A DNA stretch of 64,000 nucleotides. Origin: Capsaspora owczarzaki ATCC 30864 (Eukaryota; Opisthokonta; Filasterea). A program made the position numbers and the translations under genes. Below the pieces are notes generated by a model. The model saw only the letters and a list, made by a program, of their open reading frames with translations. It was not told the origin of the DNA and did not search any database. The stretch is from assembly GCF_000151315.2 (NCBI RefSeq), contig NW_011887306.1, forward strand, positions 3,357-67,356, given 5' to 3'. Positions 12,006 through 25,001 of the stretch are shown in pieces. Within the stretch, counting starts at the first letter, position 1. Each line of letters opens with the position of its first letter.

Positions 12006-15000
12006 ATGAAGCGTCGTCCTGCACACGCGCGCCTGGCGATCACTGCCTGTTTGCTGGCTTGCATTGCCTCTGCGTCTGCCAGTGCGTTTGCTCTGCCGTC
12101 TCTCTCTCTCTCCATTCACACGCTCTTGACCGCCTTCCCTCGCACCTCACATTCCCCTCTTCCCTCTTCCCTCTTCCCTCTTCCCTCTTCCCTTGAGAGT
12201 GACGAGACTGGGCGCAGGCAGAGTGAGTGAGTGACAAAGAGCAGCGAGCGAGTCATCTTGTTGGTTTTTGGTTGTTTTTTTTTATGGGGCAATTCAATGG
12301 CGAATGTTCGTGCTTCAACCAACGTCCAAACCCTTCAATGAAGGAGAAGCGACGACGCTCTTGCAGCAGGCTGTCATTCTATCATTGCTGCTATGCTATG
12401 CTATGCTATGCTGTGCCCTGCGCTGCGCTGCGCTGCGTTCGACTGCTTTTTGGGATTTCAACCGCAACAAGCACAAAAAAAAAAGCCCCAAACATGGTGG
12501 TCGAGCTCACCGACAGACACGCAGTCACCAAATGGGAAGAACAGCCAGCAACATTAAACACAAGCACACAAATGAACGACGTAAATAACTGGACAAAAAG
12601 CAGCAATGAGGGGGCTGCGATGAGGAGAAGCGAAGGGCGGGGCGGGGCGAGGGGAAGAGGCAATGGGGGACGCAACAGAAGAAAAGCGCGCTTCGGCGAA
12701 ACTCTTGGACTTTAACGCGTCCTAAAATGGTAGTGGTGGAGCATGAGCAAAATTCCCCCAATCCAAAAAAAAAAAAATAAGAATAATAATAATAAAAACA
12801 TAGAATACTCGCAATTCAAAAAATCAAGAATCCATCACAACGAACGCGATATGCCAGATCACTTTCACTCATTCTCTGACCCAAAGGAACCGCAATATGC
12901 TGGAATAATCTCTGACCCCACAACCAACAAAAACAAAATGCTGTGCTCTGGTCTTGTTTTCTAGTCTGCGTCGATTACCCGGACTGCGGCCCAGGCACGG
13001 ATTGCACAGACACCAACTGCTGCACGGCCTCGCAGTACTGGTACCCATACTCAACCTCGGGATCCTACTGCTTTTCGAGTTGTCCAACTGGAACCTACAA
13101 CTGTGGCGCCAGGACATGTTGCGAATGCGTCTCGCCATGCGCCAGGTGCACCTCCGCGTCAGCCTGCACAACATGCGCGACAAATTACTACCTGAGCGGT
13201 TCGGCATGCGTTTTAAACTGCCCGACTGGAACGTATAGAAACGCCGGTGTCTGCTCTGGTATGTGAATTTTGCGCGTTCAACGAATGAGACTGTACAAGG
13301 GGCGGAAGGCTCACCCTATTTGAACCCAATAACATGCTTGTAGACTGCTCTGCTGCTTGCACGGCGTGTAGCTCTTCTGCTAGCTACTGCTCTGCCTGCA
13401 ACACAAACTACTACCTGACGGGCTCGTCGTGTGTCACTGCAAGCAACTGCCCAACCGGCTACTGGCCAAACGCTGCCACGCGCACTTGCACTGGTATTGG
13501 GCTGCTTTTCCTGTCTCTTGGTTTTTTGGTTTGGTTTACAGAGACGGGGTCTCTCACTTTTTGCCGGCTACCTGCTTCCTGTTTGTTTTGTTTGGTTTTT
13601 TCGGATTTGAAACCACGCTTGCAGCCTGCTCTTCTACTTGCACGGCGTGCTCTTCTGCCTCCGCTTGCTCTGCCTGCAGTACCAACTTCTTTTTGACGGG
13701 CTCGTCTTGTGTTGCTGCGAGCAATTGCCCAACTGGCACTTGGGCAAACACTGCCAACAAGAAATGCGACAGTTGCGGGTCTGGCTGCAGCGTTTGTACG
13801 TCGGCTACCTCCTGCACTACCTGCAGCACCAACTACTTCCTGTCGGGCTCGTCGTGTGTTTCTGCAAGCAATTGCCCGGCCGGCACTTGGCCAAACACGG
13901 CCAACAAGAACTGCGACAGCTGTGTGTCGGGGTGCGCTACCTGCACGTCAGCTTCTGCGTGCTCGAGCTGCAGTGCAAACTACTTCCTGACGGGCTCGTC
14001 CTGCGTTGCGTCAAGCAGCTGCCCAGCCGGCACTTGGCCAAATACTGCCAACAGGATCTGCGACAGTTGTGCGACAGGATGTGACATTTGCACCTCTACA
14101 ACCGCATGCACGTCCTGTTCCTCGAGCCTGTATCGGCATCAGGGTACTTGTGTGACATCGTGTCCCACTGGCACATACGCAGATTCCAACAAGCTGTGCC
14201 AAGGTAAGGGCTTTTTGTCTGGGGTTTTTTTTTTGTTGTTGTTGTTGTTGTTGTTTTGCACTGGTGTCCAAATCGCTCATCGCTGCCCGACTTTCACCCA
14301 TCTCAGCATGCCCAAGTGAATGCTCGGCCTGCAGTTCTCCCTCGACGTGTACGAGTTGCTCGGCCAATTACGTCTTGAATGGCGTCCTGTGCATCAGTCC
14401 TGCGGATTGCCCGAGCAACACCTACCCAACTTCCACGGCGTGCCAAAACTGCAACAGTGCCTGCGCGACTTGCCAGTCGAGCTCAACCACGTGCACTTCG
14501 TGCAATCCCGGCTCGTTCTTGTTCAACAACGCGTGCCCTGCCGCGTGCCCGCAAGGAACCTTTGCCAAAACAAGCACCTGGACTTGCGATGCATGCGCCA
14601 CTGGCTGCACAAAGTGCTCGGGCTCGGCCACGACGTGCTCCGTGTGCTCTTCAGGCTACTACCTGTCGGGCACGACGTGTGCCACAAGCTGCCCCGCAGG
14701 CACCTATGGCAACCCTGCATCTGGCACGTGCGTCGCCAACTGTCCCGCGGGCACGTTTGTGCAAGGATCTGTCTGCTCCCAATGCTCGTCGTGCGCGACC
14801 TGCTCCGGCACTGCTACTCACTGCAACTCGTGCGCGACTGGTCTCATCCTCTACAACAATGCGTGCTGGTCCTCGTGTCCGACGGGCACTTTCGGGTCAA
14901 CGTCGTGCACTCCTTGCTCTGGCACGTGTGCCGCCTGCTCTGGCACTGCAACCACGTGCACGTCCTGCCCACCGGCAAAGTTGCTCCAAAACGCAGTTTG

Positions 15001-17002
15001 CGTCGATGCGTGCTCCACTGGATACTACGCAAACCCTGACACTGTGACCTGCAGTCCGTGCACCTTCCCGTGCTCTGCATGCTCCGCATCGAGCACGCAA
15101 TGTGACCAATGTGCTCCTGGATACGAGCTGAAGACTGGTTCCCTCTCCAGTTGTCGGCAGACGTGCGCTGCTGCGCAGTACCATACAGTCAGTGATGATT
15201 GCGCCGATTGTCCAGCTCACTGCGCCGCGTGCGCAGAGATTTATGGCATCTGCTCGCAGTGCCGCCCGGGCTATGTCATGCAATCTTCGCAGTGTGTGGC
15301 CTCGTGTGACACTGGGTTTTATCCTCAGGCGGGCGTTTGCACCGCATGCAACGCGACGTGTCTCGAGTGCTCGGGCCCCAGCGGAACGGCTTGCACCAGC
15401 TGTGCGACGGGTGCCTTCTTGTACAAGTCCCAGTGTGTTTCCAATTGCACAACGTTTGGGTGGGAAGTGGACGCGGCGCACAACAAGTGCGTCAACCCGT
15501 CAGCTCCCGTGTCGTCGGGTGCAACGTCGGTGGCTGCTGTCGCCGGTGGCGCTGCCGGCGCCGGACTGCTGCTCGTGTTGTTGTTGATTGTGCTTGTACT
15601 GGCACGACGCCGGCGCCGCGACCAAGGACGATCGATCAGCTCAAAGCAACTCAAAGCGATGGAAGCGGCTGCTGGGGGAGAAGGCGACATGTACGTCACA
15701 CCCAACATTCTGACGCAGCGCAACGCAGCTCCGGCGCCGGGAGACCCGCTGTACGCTTCTGCAGACTATTCATCGATTCGTGAAGCCGACCCCATTTATG
15801 CAGTCTATCAGAAGCCCGCGCAGTCTGCTGCTGAGCAGCCAGTCTACGCTGCATACGCTGCACCAGCGCGAACAAGTGACGTGTCGGCCAGTGATAGCGC
15901 GATGGACCAGAACGTGTATGCCGCGTACAACGCTCCTGGCCTGGCAAAGTCTGGCGCATCCAAGGGCGACGCCGTCTACGAGACGGCGCCTCCACCGCGC
16001 CCCGTGACGTCGGCGGCTCAGCGAGAAGACAACGAAACTGCGGGCAGTCGCGCACAGGTCGCTGACGGTGACATTGGTCCTTGCTTGGACGTCGAAGGCA
16101 TTTACGCTTCAACAAGCGAGGTCCTTGCAGGCTTTGGCGCCATGACAATCCCACCCGCGCGCTTGCAAATCCAGCACCAACTGGGCTCTGGCGAGTTTGG
16201 TGTCGTGTGTTTGGCCAAGTGGCAGTGCAAGGATGGGCAGTCTCGCAGTGTCGCGGCCAAGATGGTCCGCGCCGACGCCATGGCGCAGATGCAAGACGAC
16301 CTTGCGCGAGAAATGCGCACAATGATCCGACTGAAGCACCTGCACGTGGTTTCCGTGCTTGGCGTGTGCCAACGCCCGGCTGACGAAGGAGGAGCGCTTG
16401 CCATTGTGACCGAGCTGATGCCGCTGGGCGATTTGAAGACTTACCTGTCCAAGCACTCGCCGACCATGGACGTGAACGGCGTCGCTCCTCCCAAGAATTT
16501 GCTCTTGTTCTGCGCCCAGATTGCGCAGGGCATGGCCTACCTGGAGACGCAGCGCCTCGTTCACCGCGATCTTGCTGCACGCAACGTGCTTGTTGCGACG
16601 CCCACGTTGGTCAAGATCAGCGACTTTGGTCTATCGCGCGACTTCAACACGGACGACAACTACTATGTGCTGCAAACCCGTGGCGCCAAAATGCCCGTGC
16701 GCTGGATGGCGCCTGAATCTCTGCTCTTCCGCAGGTTTGGCTCAAAGAGCGATGTCTGGTCGTTTGGTGTCACTGCCTGGGAGGTTTTCACCTATGGCCA
16801 GGAGCAGCCATTCGCTGGAATTCTTCCCCTTCGCTTGATTCAACATTTGGAGCAGGGGCACCGCATGTCACGGCCCGAGGCGTGCCCGAGTCAGCTGTTT
16901 TCCGTCGTGGAGAGCTGTTGGAAGTGGGAGGCGCGCGAGCGTCCTTCCTTTGCCGAGCTGGACAAGACTCTTGCAACCATGGTGGAAGAATCAGTGTTGT
17001 AA
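12006..17002 (+). CDS. Receptor tyrosine kinase with furin-like cysteine-rich ectodomain
   Basis: Five exons that close in phase: 12006-12081, 12965-13258, 13344-13493, 13625-14203, 14307-17002, giving 1264 aa. Exon 1 is a signal peptide (MKRRPAHARLAITACLLACI). The ectodomain is a long run of CxxC-rich furin-like/growth-factor-receptor repeats (pattern CxxCxxxxxCxxCxxxYYLxGSxC, spelled as spacing only). A transmembrane helix lies at about residues 775-797 (AGAGLLLVLLLIVLVLARRR). The juxtamembrane region carries many tyrosines in Asp/Glu or VYAAY contexts. The kinase domain (about 985-1255) has GSGEFG, AAKM, HRDLAARN (the tyrosine-kinase form), DFG, an NYYVL activation loop and PVRWMAPE. All catalytic residues are present, so it should be active at the cell surface. 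The ligand is unknown. Similar Cys-rich RTKs are expanded in Capsaspora. Confidence 0.92.
12082..12964 (+). other. RTK intron 1, 883 nt
   Basis: Donor GTGCGT follows the signal-peptide exon and the acceptor is TTTTCTAG. It holds a TTCCC repeat (about 12155-12190) and GCTAT/GCTGC short repeats (about 12391-12438). No separate gene is seen. A large first intron right after the signal peptide also occurs in the GPCR at 30.8-31.6 kb. Confidence 0.75.
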
Positions 17003-17004
17003 AG

Positions 17005-17114
<110 letters not shown>

Positions 17115-17273
17115 TTGTGAGCATAGGCCTTGTACAAAAAATCGAAATGCTACATTTTGCTTCTGATATAATTTGTTCCACTCCATCGATCTGTCCGTGC
17201 GACGTGATGCTTGCATCCATTCTGAGTAACAAAAAAAAAAAAAGTCAGTCCTCATTCGTTTTTTGCTGACCAG

Positions 17274-20200
17274 AACATCCTGGCTGTCTCTCCAGCGTCG
17301 GCGTCGGCGCTCCAGCAGCTGCTCCTCGAGCGAGGATGGTTGTCCGAGTTGCTCAGCACGAGCGATGCAGTGGGTCACCTCACACAAAGCGACATGTCAC
17401 GGTCGTCTCTGCTCGATGGGCAATCAACAGATCGATGTGCGGTTGTGCTCGTCGATGCAGGCAGCAATGAAGACAATGTTGATGGAGATCCGTTTGAATA
17501 TGCGCAGCTGGGTGTGGCGCACGTGCGCGCACTTGTCAAACAGCTCAGCCAGCAACTCAGACTTGGACTCCACCCTTGTCAGAGCAACGACTGCGCTCTG
17601 CATGATGCTGAATATGATGATCATGATCACGATGATGATACCAGGGAGGGCGTTGAGTGGACGGCTGAGGCCTCAACTGCTCAGACAGCAACAACCAGCA
17701 GTCCGCCACGATCGGGCTGCACTGCGCTGCTCCTGCCACCGGTCGGCCAGCAGACGTCAGCAGCCGTCCATCTCTGTGCCGTGCTCACGTTCTTCGCCGT
17801 GGCAGTGACGCCGTCCGTTGGTCCGTTCTGGCCGCTCGCCGTCTCGATCGCGCCCGCTCAAGCTCCAAAGGTGGCATCATCATCATCATCAGTATCATCA
17901 TTCTCATCATCATTCTCATCACCATTATCATCATCCTTGGAAAGTGCTCGAGAAGTCTCCGTGAGTTCAAGTCTACCAATTCCCAGCCAACTGCCATCTG
18001 CAATGATTTCAACTGAATCGCCAACTCGAAATCCAACTCCAACTCCAACTCCAATGGCTCCTGGTGAACAAGCATCTTCGATAAATCCTGCTATAGAGCT
18101 GCCAGCAACCCAATCTGCTGAATTTCCGCTCAAATCGCCAGCCGTGCAGCAATTGATTGCCGCCATGCCTGCTAGGTTTGTGTTTGACGCGTCAACCGCA
18201 CGTGAAGCACTCACGACCATTCGTGCAGCCGTTCTGCATAGTGAAAGTGTGTCCAATCTGCGAGATTGCGCAGCAAGCCTGACTTTTCTGCCGCTTCAGC
18301 CGCCAAACTTCCAAGTCGGAACTCCGCTCCACCTTCCAGTCCAACTTGCTGATATGGACGTTGCTCGGCTCTGCGCTGCCCTGCCAAGCATGCATGGCGT
18401 GTGCATTCTCCACCATTCATGCCGAACTGTGCGCGCATTCGACCCTGCGTTGGCTTATCTCATGTCCACGTCGGGATCCACGGGCACTCCCAAAGTCGTT
18501 CTCGTTCCATCAACAGCCATTGCCACGAATGTGTCTGAACTGGCCGCAACCCTTCCAGGAGGTGCGGACGACCGGATGCTGGCAGTGGCACCTCCAACGT
18601 TCGATCCGTTTATCATTGAAATTGCTTTGGCTTGCATCCGAGACGCAACGCTCGTCATTCCTGCGTACTCCATCCGGCGCAATCCCCAAAAGCTTGCTCG
18701 ATTGATCTCCGAAGGCGGCATCCATTGGCTGCAATGCACCCCTTCGCTGCTGGCTCAGCTGAGCCAGCAAGAGAGGTTGGCCATTCTCGACTCGTCACTT
18801 CGCACGTTGATTCTGGGAGGAGAGCCATTTCCTGCGTGGCTTCTGCGCTTTCTCTTCACGAACCAAGAACGCTTGTACTCGTCTCTTAGTGTCTGGAACA
18901 TATACGGGACAACCGAATGCTCGGTGTGGTCGACTGCATTCCAACTGGATGTCTCGATTTTGAGCCAAGGTTTGCTCGATGCCTTCGAGCACTCCCTCCC
19001 CATTGGAAACCCGCTGCCCCAGTCTTGTATTGAATTAAGAGACTTGCAGGACTCTTCGCTCGTTCTTTGCCATATTTGTGGCTCCGCCGTGCACCACTCC
19101 CGCATCGCGACGTTGGCAGAGCGCGACGGATCCAGCACCCTGTGCGGCCAGCTCTGGCTCGGCGGTCCTGCTCGCGGCTGTCGGCTGCTCTCAGAAGCTG
19201 AATCTGAACTCTCTCAGCATGGCATGCGTGACTCTGGAGACCAGGCGGAGGCTGTCTTTGACGAGTCTGCTCCATCGACCTTCCCGCGCATTCTGTTCCG
19301 TGGTCGTCGAGACCGTACCATCAAACGATTTGGCCAACGTGTCAGCTTGGACGCCATCGAATCATGGCTCCGCTCGCTGCACGTGCTGCAATCTTTTCAA
19401 ACTGTCGCCTTGGTGTACGACGACCCGTTTTTAACCTTGGTTTTGAGCACCGGTTTGGAACGTCAACAAAGTGCGGCGTCTTTGACGGATGATTTCAACG
19501 CTCGGGCGCTTTTGTCACATATTGCGTTGGTTGCACCTCAGCCCGCAATGGCACCCGATCGATTGCATGTTCTTCGTGCGCCGTGCGCGTTGACTCCAAG
19601 TGGCAAAGTTGATATGATTGCTTTGAAACGCCTGATTGACAAAGACACGCAATCCGATTGTCCAAAGAATGCCCCAACCTCGAGAGAGGCTCTGTGTCAA
19701 GCTTTGGAGGCCGCATGCCCACATCGGATCAATGAACTGCATCATGCCTTTGTCCATTCGACGGCCTGTCGCTGGCTCGACGCTGGCCTGTCCTCGTTCG
19801 ATTTGGTGCGTCTTGCGGCAGCCGTGTCTGACTTATTCGCCACCGTCGACAAAGCTGCCGTCCTTGAATCCATGTTTCATGGCACATTTGAAGATCTGTG
19901 TCGCGAATTGATGCCGACTCTGCCCACAAATGTCCTTCAACGCGGCCAGAAGCGAAGTCTTGATGAGTCTCCGCCATCCTCTATTCGAGTGCCCAGACTT
20001 GAAAGCTCGAACTCACGCCGTATTGGTGTGGCATGTGGGTGTGTGTACTCCCGTGCCTCCAAGAGCAGAGTCAACCCAGCGTGTCGGCATGCTCCACTCG
20101 ATGGACCCGCATCAGCCTGGACGTTTGATTTCTCGAAGTGCATTGATGCGTCGCCATTGGTATTGTTGTCCAATCAGTACGTTCTTGGAATTCTTGCTTG

Positions 20201-21460
20201 TCTGTCGTAATCTGAGCACTTTTGGCTTGTGTCGCTCATGTTTGTGTCTGCTTTTGATGCGTTGAATCGGCCTTTCTGATACAGGAAGCCATTCGTCGCA
20301 ATTGGCTCCCATGATCACCATTTTGCCCTGATCGAGCTGCAGAGTGGCAACTTGTGCTGGAAAACCTTGCTGCCCGACCGAATCGAGTCGTCTGCATGTC
20401 TTTCTCCTGACGGCACCTTGCTTGTTGTTGGTTTGTATATTCTCACTGATGCTATCAAGATGCAGCCAAGCTATCGCACCCACGGCTGATTTTCTCTTTC
20501 GCTTGCACTTCATTAGGCGACTACAGCGGCGCCCTTTCAGCCATGGACATTAACGATGGAGCTGTCTTGTGGCAGCATCGCGCTGGCGACGCAATCAAAC
20601 CTTCGCCCTGTGTGGACTCAGTTTCCAACACTGTTTGGTTTGGTAGCCACGACAAGAGCCTGCGATGCGTCGATTGCAGCACGGGCTCGTTGATCTGGCA
20701 GACAAGCTTCGGGAGTTCGTGGTTTTCGTCCCCTGCCATTGACTCCGCACGCCGAGTTGTCGTGGCAGCCGATCTCGGTGGCAGGGTTGTTGCGGTTCGA
20801 TTGCCAGCAGCGCGCCTATCCTCGCCTGCAGAGCATGAGGTGCTGTGGAAGTATGATTGCGCGGCTGCCGTTTTCTCCTCCCCCTGCTTTAGCGACGATG
20901 GCGCTCTCGTGGTAGTTTGCACAACTGACGGTCGTATCTTGACCTTGTTGGCGAGTTGTGGACTTTTGGTAAGCGCTTGGCGCTCAGAAAGCGAGACGTT
21001 TCGGACGGCAGGCTTTTTTTTTTTAAACTCAATGGTTGCACATGCTGATTGTCTGCAGGTTTCCTCGGTGACTGTGCCAGCTGCGATTTTCAGTTCGGCT
21101 GTAATCTCTTCTGTGGCTTCCGCCCAAGCGATCTTTGTCGGAAGTCACGATGGGCTGCTAAATTGCGTGGATGCCCGAACGGGACGCTTTCTGTGGCAGC
21201 GCGGGCTGTCCTTGACCTCTTTGGGCTCTCCGGTCTACTCGTCTCCTGCACTGTTTGAGGTCAATTCCTGTCAGTTTGTCGCTGCTGCAGCCACGGATGG
21301 AACAGTTTGCATTTTTCGCGCCGATTCTGGCCAACTCGTCCATTCGACCGCCGTCGGTGGCATGTGTTTCTCATCCCCTGTTGTCCATGATCGGCGCCTG
21401 CTGGTTGGCTCGCGTGACAACAAGTTGTACTGCCTCGTACTGCCTCATCTTCCAGTCTGA
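17274..21460 (+). CDS. AASDH: AASDH-like acyl-adenylating enzyme with carrier domain and PQQ propeller
   Basis: Exons about 17274-20176, 20285-20430, 20517-20968, 21059-21460; the first exon's 5' end is unresolved (a CAG acceptor precedes 17274; the first in-frame ATG is 17394). Adenylation motifs are STSGSTGTPKVVLVP, LGGEPF, NIYGTTECSVWS, the R-D-x-x-I-K-R-F-G-Q-R motif and LTPSGKVD. A phosphopantetheine carrier segment follows (LDAGLSSFDLVRLA). The C-terminal half is a quinoprotein-type beta-propeller (GSHDHHFALIEL, DRIESSACLS, GSHDKSLRCVD, VYSSPALF), matching animal AASDH/ACSF4. The family activates a carboxylic or amino acid and loads it on its own carrier; the physiological substrate is debated. 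The low-complexity DDD/SSS regions in the N-terminal third are inserts relative to animals. The last intron is 90 nt, in frame and without a stop. Identity is firm, the start is not. Confidence 0.87.
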
Positions 21461-21605
21461 CATTTGCTGGATGGTTGGTGCAGAGTTGCGCATGTCACTG
21501 TTCCTGACCGTTCTCCCTTTCGTGTTGATTATTATTTAAATTTTGATAGTATTCAAAGTAAGATCATGCATATGCATTGATTCAGTCATCATCGTCATCA
21601 TCATC

Positions 21606-24600
21606 ATGCTTGCTTCACATTTTGGCGGGACCAATGCAGCCAACGCTGCTGCTGCTGCAGTCCCTTCGTCCTCGTCGGCCAGCAAGAGCGCCGCAGCGTC
21701 AGACGCGTCAGCATCGCCAGCTGCCTTTGCGCGCTTGCTTGGAGATCTTGCTGCCGCCGGACAAGGTGAAGAGAGAGTGAAGAGACAGACAACGGAGAGA
21801 GAGAGAGAGTGAAACATAACGAAAGCAGAGCCAACACTGCTGCCTCACACTGCTACTCCATTGGGGGGGGGGGGTGAGCATCAGACGAGTGAATAAACAC
21901 CTTCTGCGTCACTGAGATGCAGCGAAAACAAATCCATTTGACAACGATTCAGAAAACAAAGAACAACGTCACAAAATAACAATATAAAAAAGCAATACAA
22001 AAAAAATCAAAAGCCAAAACTGGTTTCGTGTTTTTTGAATTTTTGGCGCCAAAAACTGTTTCGCTCTGTTGGTTTGCGCTTGCTTTGGGGTTTTCTTTGG
22101 ATCAAAAGTGCTCAGAAACGAACGTTGCTATTGTTTGCTTGCTTGCTCTTGCTTGCTGACTTTATCCATGCTGAAACTGCACAGGCACCGTCGATGTGGA
22201 CGGCCAGGGCGTCGTCGCTGTCTGGGTCGCCGAATCCGCGCTTCACCCGCTTCGAGCGTTCACACGCGCCAAACCGTTCGTCCTGCTCGTTCGCCGACAG
22301 CAGGCGAGCGGCAATAGCGCAGTGGCACCAAACACCACTGGCTCGTCAAGTGTCAGCACGGCGACTGTAAGCAGCCGTTCCTGCAGCGAGCATCGTTGTG
22401 AAACACAACACACGCGCAACTCACTCGCAACTCACTTGCAATAGCAGCAGACCAAGCTCACGCCGAACAGCACCGCGGTTGGGCTCGTTGGAAGCCACGA
22501 GCTGCAGCAGGTCTTTGTCGGCGACGCCAACGCAGACAGCGTGTAAGTGGCACACATTCATTGCGATGATTCAGTCATCTCCCATTTTTGAGCTGGTTCC
22601 TAACTCACACAACTGCGTGTAGATTCGGCTTGTTTGGCGTTGAGGCTGCCGTTCCAGACGCGACAATCCAGAAGATGACACTGGCTGCATTTGCCGGCCA
22701 TGCTCCGTTGTCGTACGACGACGGTCGCTACTTTGTCGCCCAGTATCAGCGCGCTCAAGGACACGCTGCTCTGGCGCCACTTTTTGTCATGGTCGACCAT
22801 TCCTTGTACCGTTTCATTGGTGCTGTCGCTTCAGCGGTATGGACTTTTTTTTCCCTCTTTCTCTGTGCAGCCTGATTGTTGTTCTCCCACAGCAGCTTCG
22901 TGCTAACTGCCCTTGCCTTGCTTCTCTTCTTTTCTCAGCCCATCGCATCGGAAAACGTAAACGACACGTTCGAAACCACAACAATTTCCGTCTCATGCCC
23001 GAAACAGCCCATTCTTGCGGCTGTCAGCGCGGGAGGCAAACAGCCCACTTTGACCAATGGCGCCCGTGCGCCTGCGTCCATCAAACAGCTGGAGGAGCAC
23101 TTCTTGTTGCGGCACAACCTCCCTGGAACCGTTCTCGTGCACACACGAGCGTCTGCGACTTACGATATTGTCGGGACCACGTCAGAATACTTTTCAGCCG
23201 GAGGAAATGCAGTTCTGGCATCCAGCTACTCCAGCACATCGGCAGGCGCCGAGGACTCAGCAGCAGCCCCCAATCTTGATCCCTCTGGTATTGGCAGCTG
23301 CTTGGCTGTTGAGCTGTCGTGGGAGGGCGTGAACGACCAAGTCTTGTGCACACCTCCGCGCACTGCCAACGCAACCCTTCGGCTTCGCGCCGTCCCCGGC
23401 ACGGATGATCGCAGTGCTGGAAACCGCGCTTTTGCCGAAGTCCAGGCCCTGCGAAAACTCGAAGCAGCACGGTCTGCCTCCTCCTCCTCCTCCTCTTCCT
23501 CTGCAACAGCGGACACGACGGCAGAGTCAGTACTGTTGGGACAACAGTCGATCGCTCCACTGACATCGGCCTTCCTCAACTTTATCAACGACGATGCACC
23601 CGAAAGCGGGTTGACGGATGCTTCGAATGGCTTGATTGCTGCGCTTCAGGCACAAGTCAGTGGGGTGGCAGTTCCACTGCTGGGCCCGTCCGCCGCTGCC
23701 TCCGCTAGCGGTCCAGGCGCCAGTGTGCTCAGCTTGTTCTCGCTTCCAGCACGACTGGATTTCGACTTTACCGAGCGTCTCTGGGAGTTTCTGCGACACG
23801 CCAGCACAACCGAGGACCTTGCTCAAGCAGTCACTCAGATCTTGAATGTTCTCCTGCTCGGTGAGCTCCAGCCCATGATTCATCGCACTAATCCCTCAAG
23901 TCTGGCGACATTGATTCGTGAGGCGCTGAAGCTTGCGCCAACAGCTGTCGCCTCTACCGCCGCCACGGTCGGCGACGCCAAAGCTGCGCGTCGTCAACTT
24001 GCCGATGCCATGCGTCAGCTGCAAACGCCGACTGGCGCGTTGGATACCTTGGTCGAGATGGGAGTTTGCAAGCTTCGGCGTGACTTTACACACTATCTCC
24101 TTTCCGAAGAGCTCGTGTCATGGTCCCAGCTGGGCTTCTTTTCAGATTCGACTGTTCCTCTCTCGGAGCAAGTTGAACGCGTTGCACGGTAGGTTGGGTG
24201 CTTGCTATGGCGCTGTCTTGAATGTGCTGTAGCGTTTTGTTGGTTTTCTCATCTGCTTCTGATTTGGACGATGTAAAAATTGTTTGTTTGTGTTTTTGGT
24301 TCAGCCTGCTGGCTGTTGTCGAGCTGTTTGTCGTGGCTCGCACATTCACAGACCTGCCTCATGCATCATTGAGGCAGCTATTGCGAGCAGCACTGGACTA
24401 TTACACGAATCACAGCTCGAGCGATCATCCGTTGTTTGTCCTCGCGATGCCAACGTTTTCGGCCCAGACGGCCCACCTCAAGCGTCCAATCACCAGGTAC
24501 GATTGTGCTTTGAGGTTCTGCTTGTGTGTGTAGTGCTGATAACTCACCCGTCGCTTGCTTTTGGGCTTGCTTTCAACAGCGCAAAGCCTTCATCGTGGAC

Positions 24601-24787
24601 GTTGGCCTTGTACACGACGAATTTTGCCGCTGTGGACATTGTGCAATGCACGCTTCAGCCGCCATTCGAGTTGCCCTCGGACGACATTGGTGCGCGCGCC
24701 GTCAATTCGTTCGACTTGAACTCGGTGTCGTACTATGAGTGCGGCGCGACATTCGAGCGTGTGCTTTTCACGACGCCGCATCTATAA
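21606..24787 (+). CDS. ZWILCH: Kinetochore RZZ-complex subunit ZWILCH
   Basis: Seven exons in phase: 21606-21765, 22185-22366, about 22445-22542, 22623-22836, 22939-24188, 24305-24496, 24580-24787, giving about 766 aa. Diagnostic segments of ZWILCH are ARLDFDFTERLWEFLRHAS, LLLGELQPMIHRTNPSSLA, LVEMGVCKLRRDFTHYLLSE and LSEQVERVARLLAVVELFVV, and the end VSYYECGATFERVLFTTPH. ZWILCH forms the RZZ complex with ROD and ZW10, which recruits dynein and Mad1 and builds the kinetochore fibrous corona. The protein is longer than human ZWILCH (591 aa) because of Ser/Ala-rich inserts (for example a TCC-encoded Ser run at 23476-23505). The N-terminal Ala/Ser-rich exon is the least certain part. It lies 145 bases after AASDH on the same strand. 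Confidence 0.88.
21766..22184 (+). other. ZWILCH intron 1, 419 nt
   Basis: Donor GTGAAG, acceptor TGCACAG. It contains a short GA run and a ten-G run (about 21864-21873). No independent gene is seen. Confidence 0.6.
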
Positions 24788-25001
24788 TCTGTTTTTGCAG
24801 TAGTGTACTGCATATTGTCAATGAATTTCTCAAATTTCCAACAAATGCATTGCGTCGCATACAGGCAATGTGTCTTGAAGTTGTTGAAGGATTTACTTTG
24901 AAGCATCAATCAAAAAAAACGAGCCCAAAAGGCAGCAAACAAACAGACAAACAACAACAAAAGCAGCCAGTATGAAACAAACAATCCATCAAAGCGTGCG
25001 A

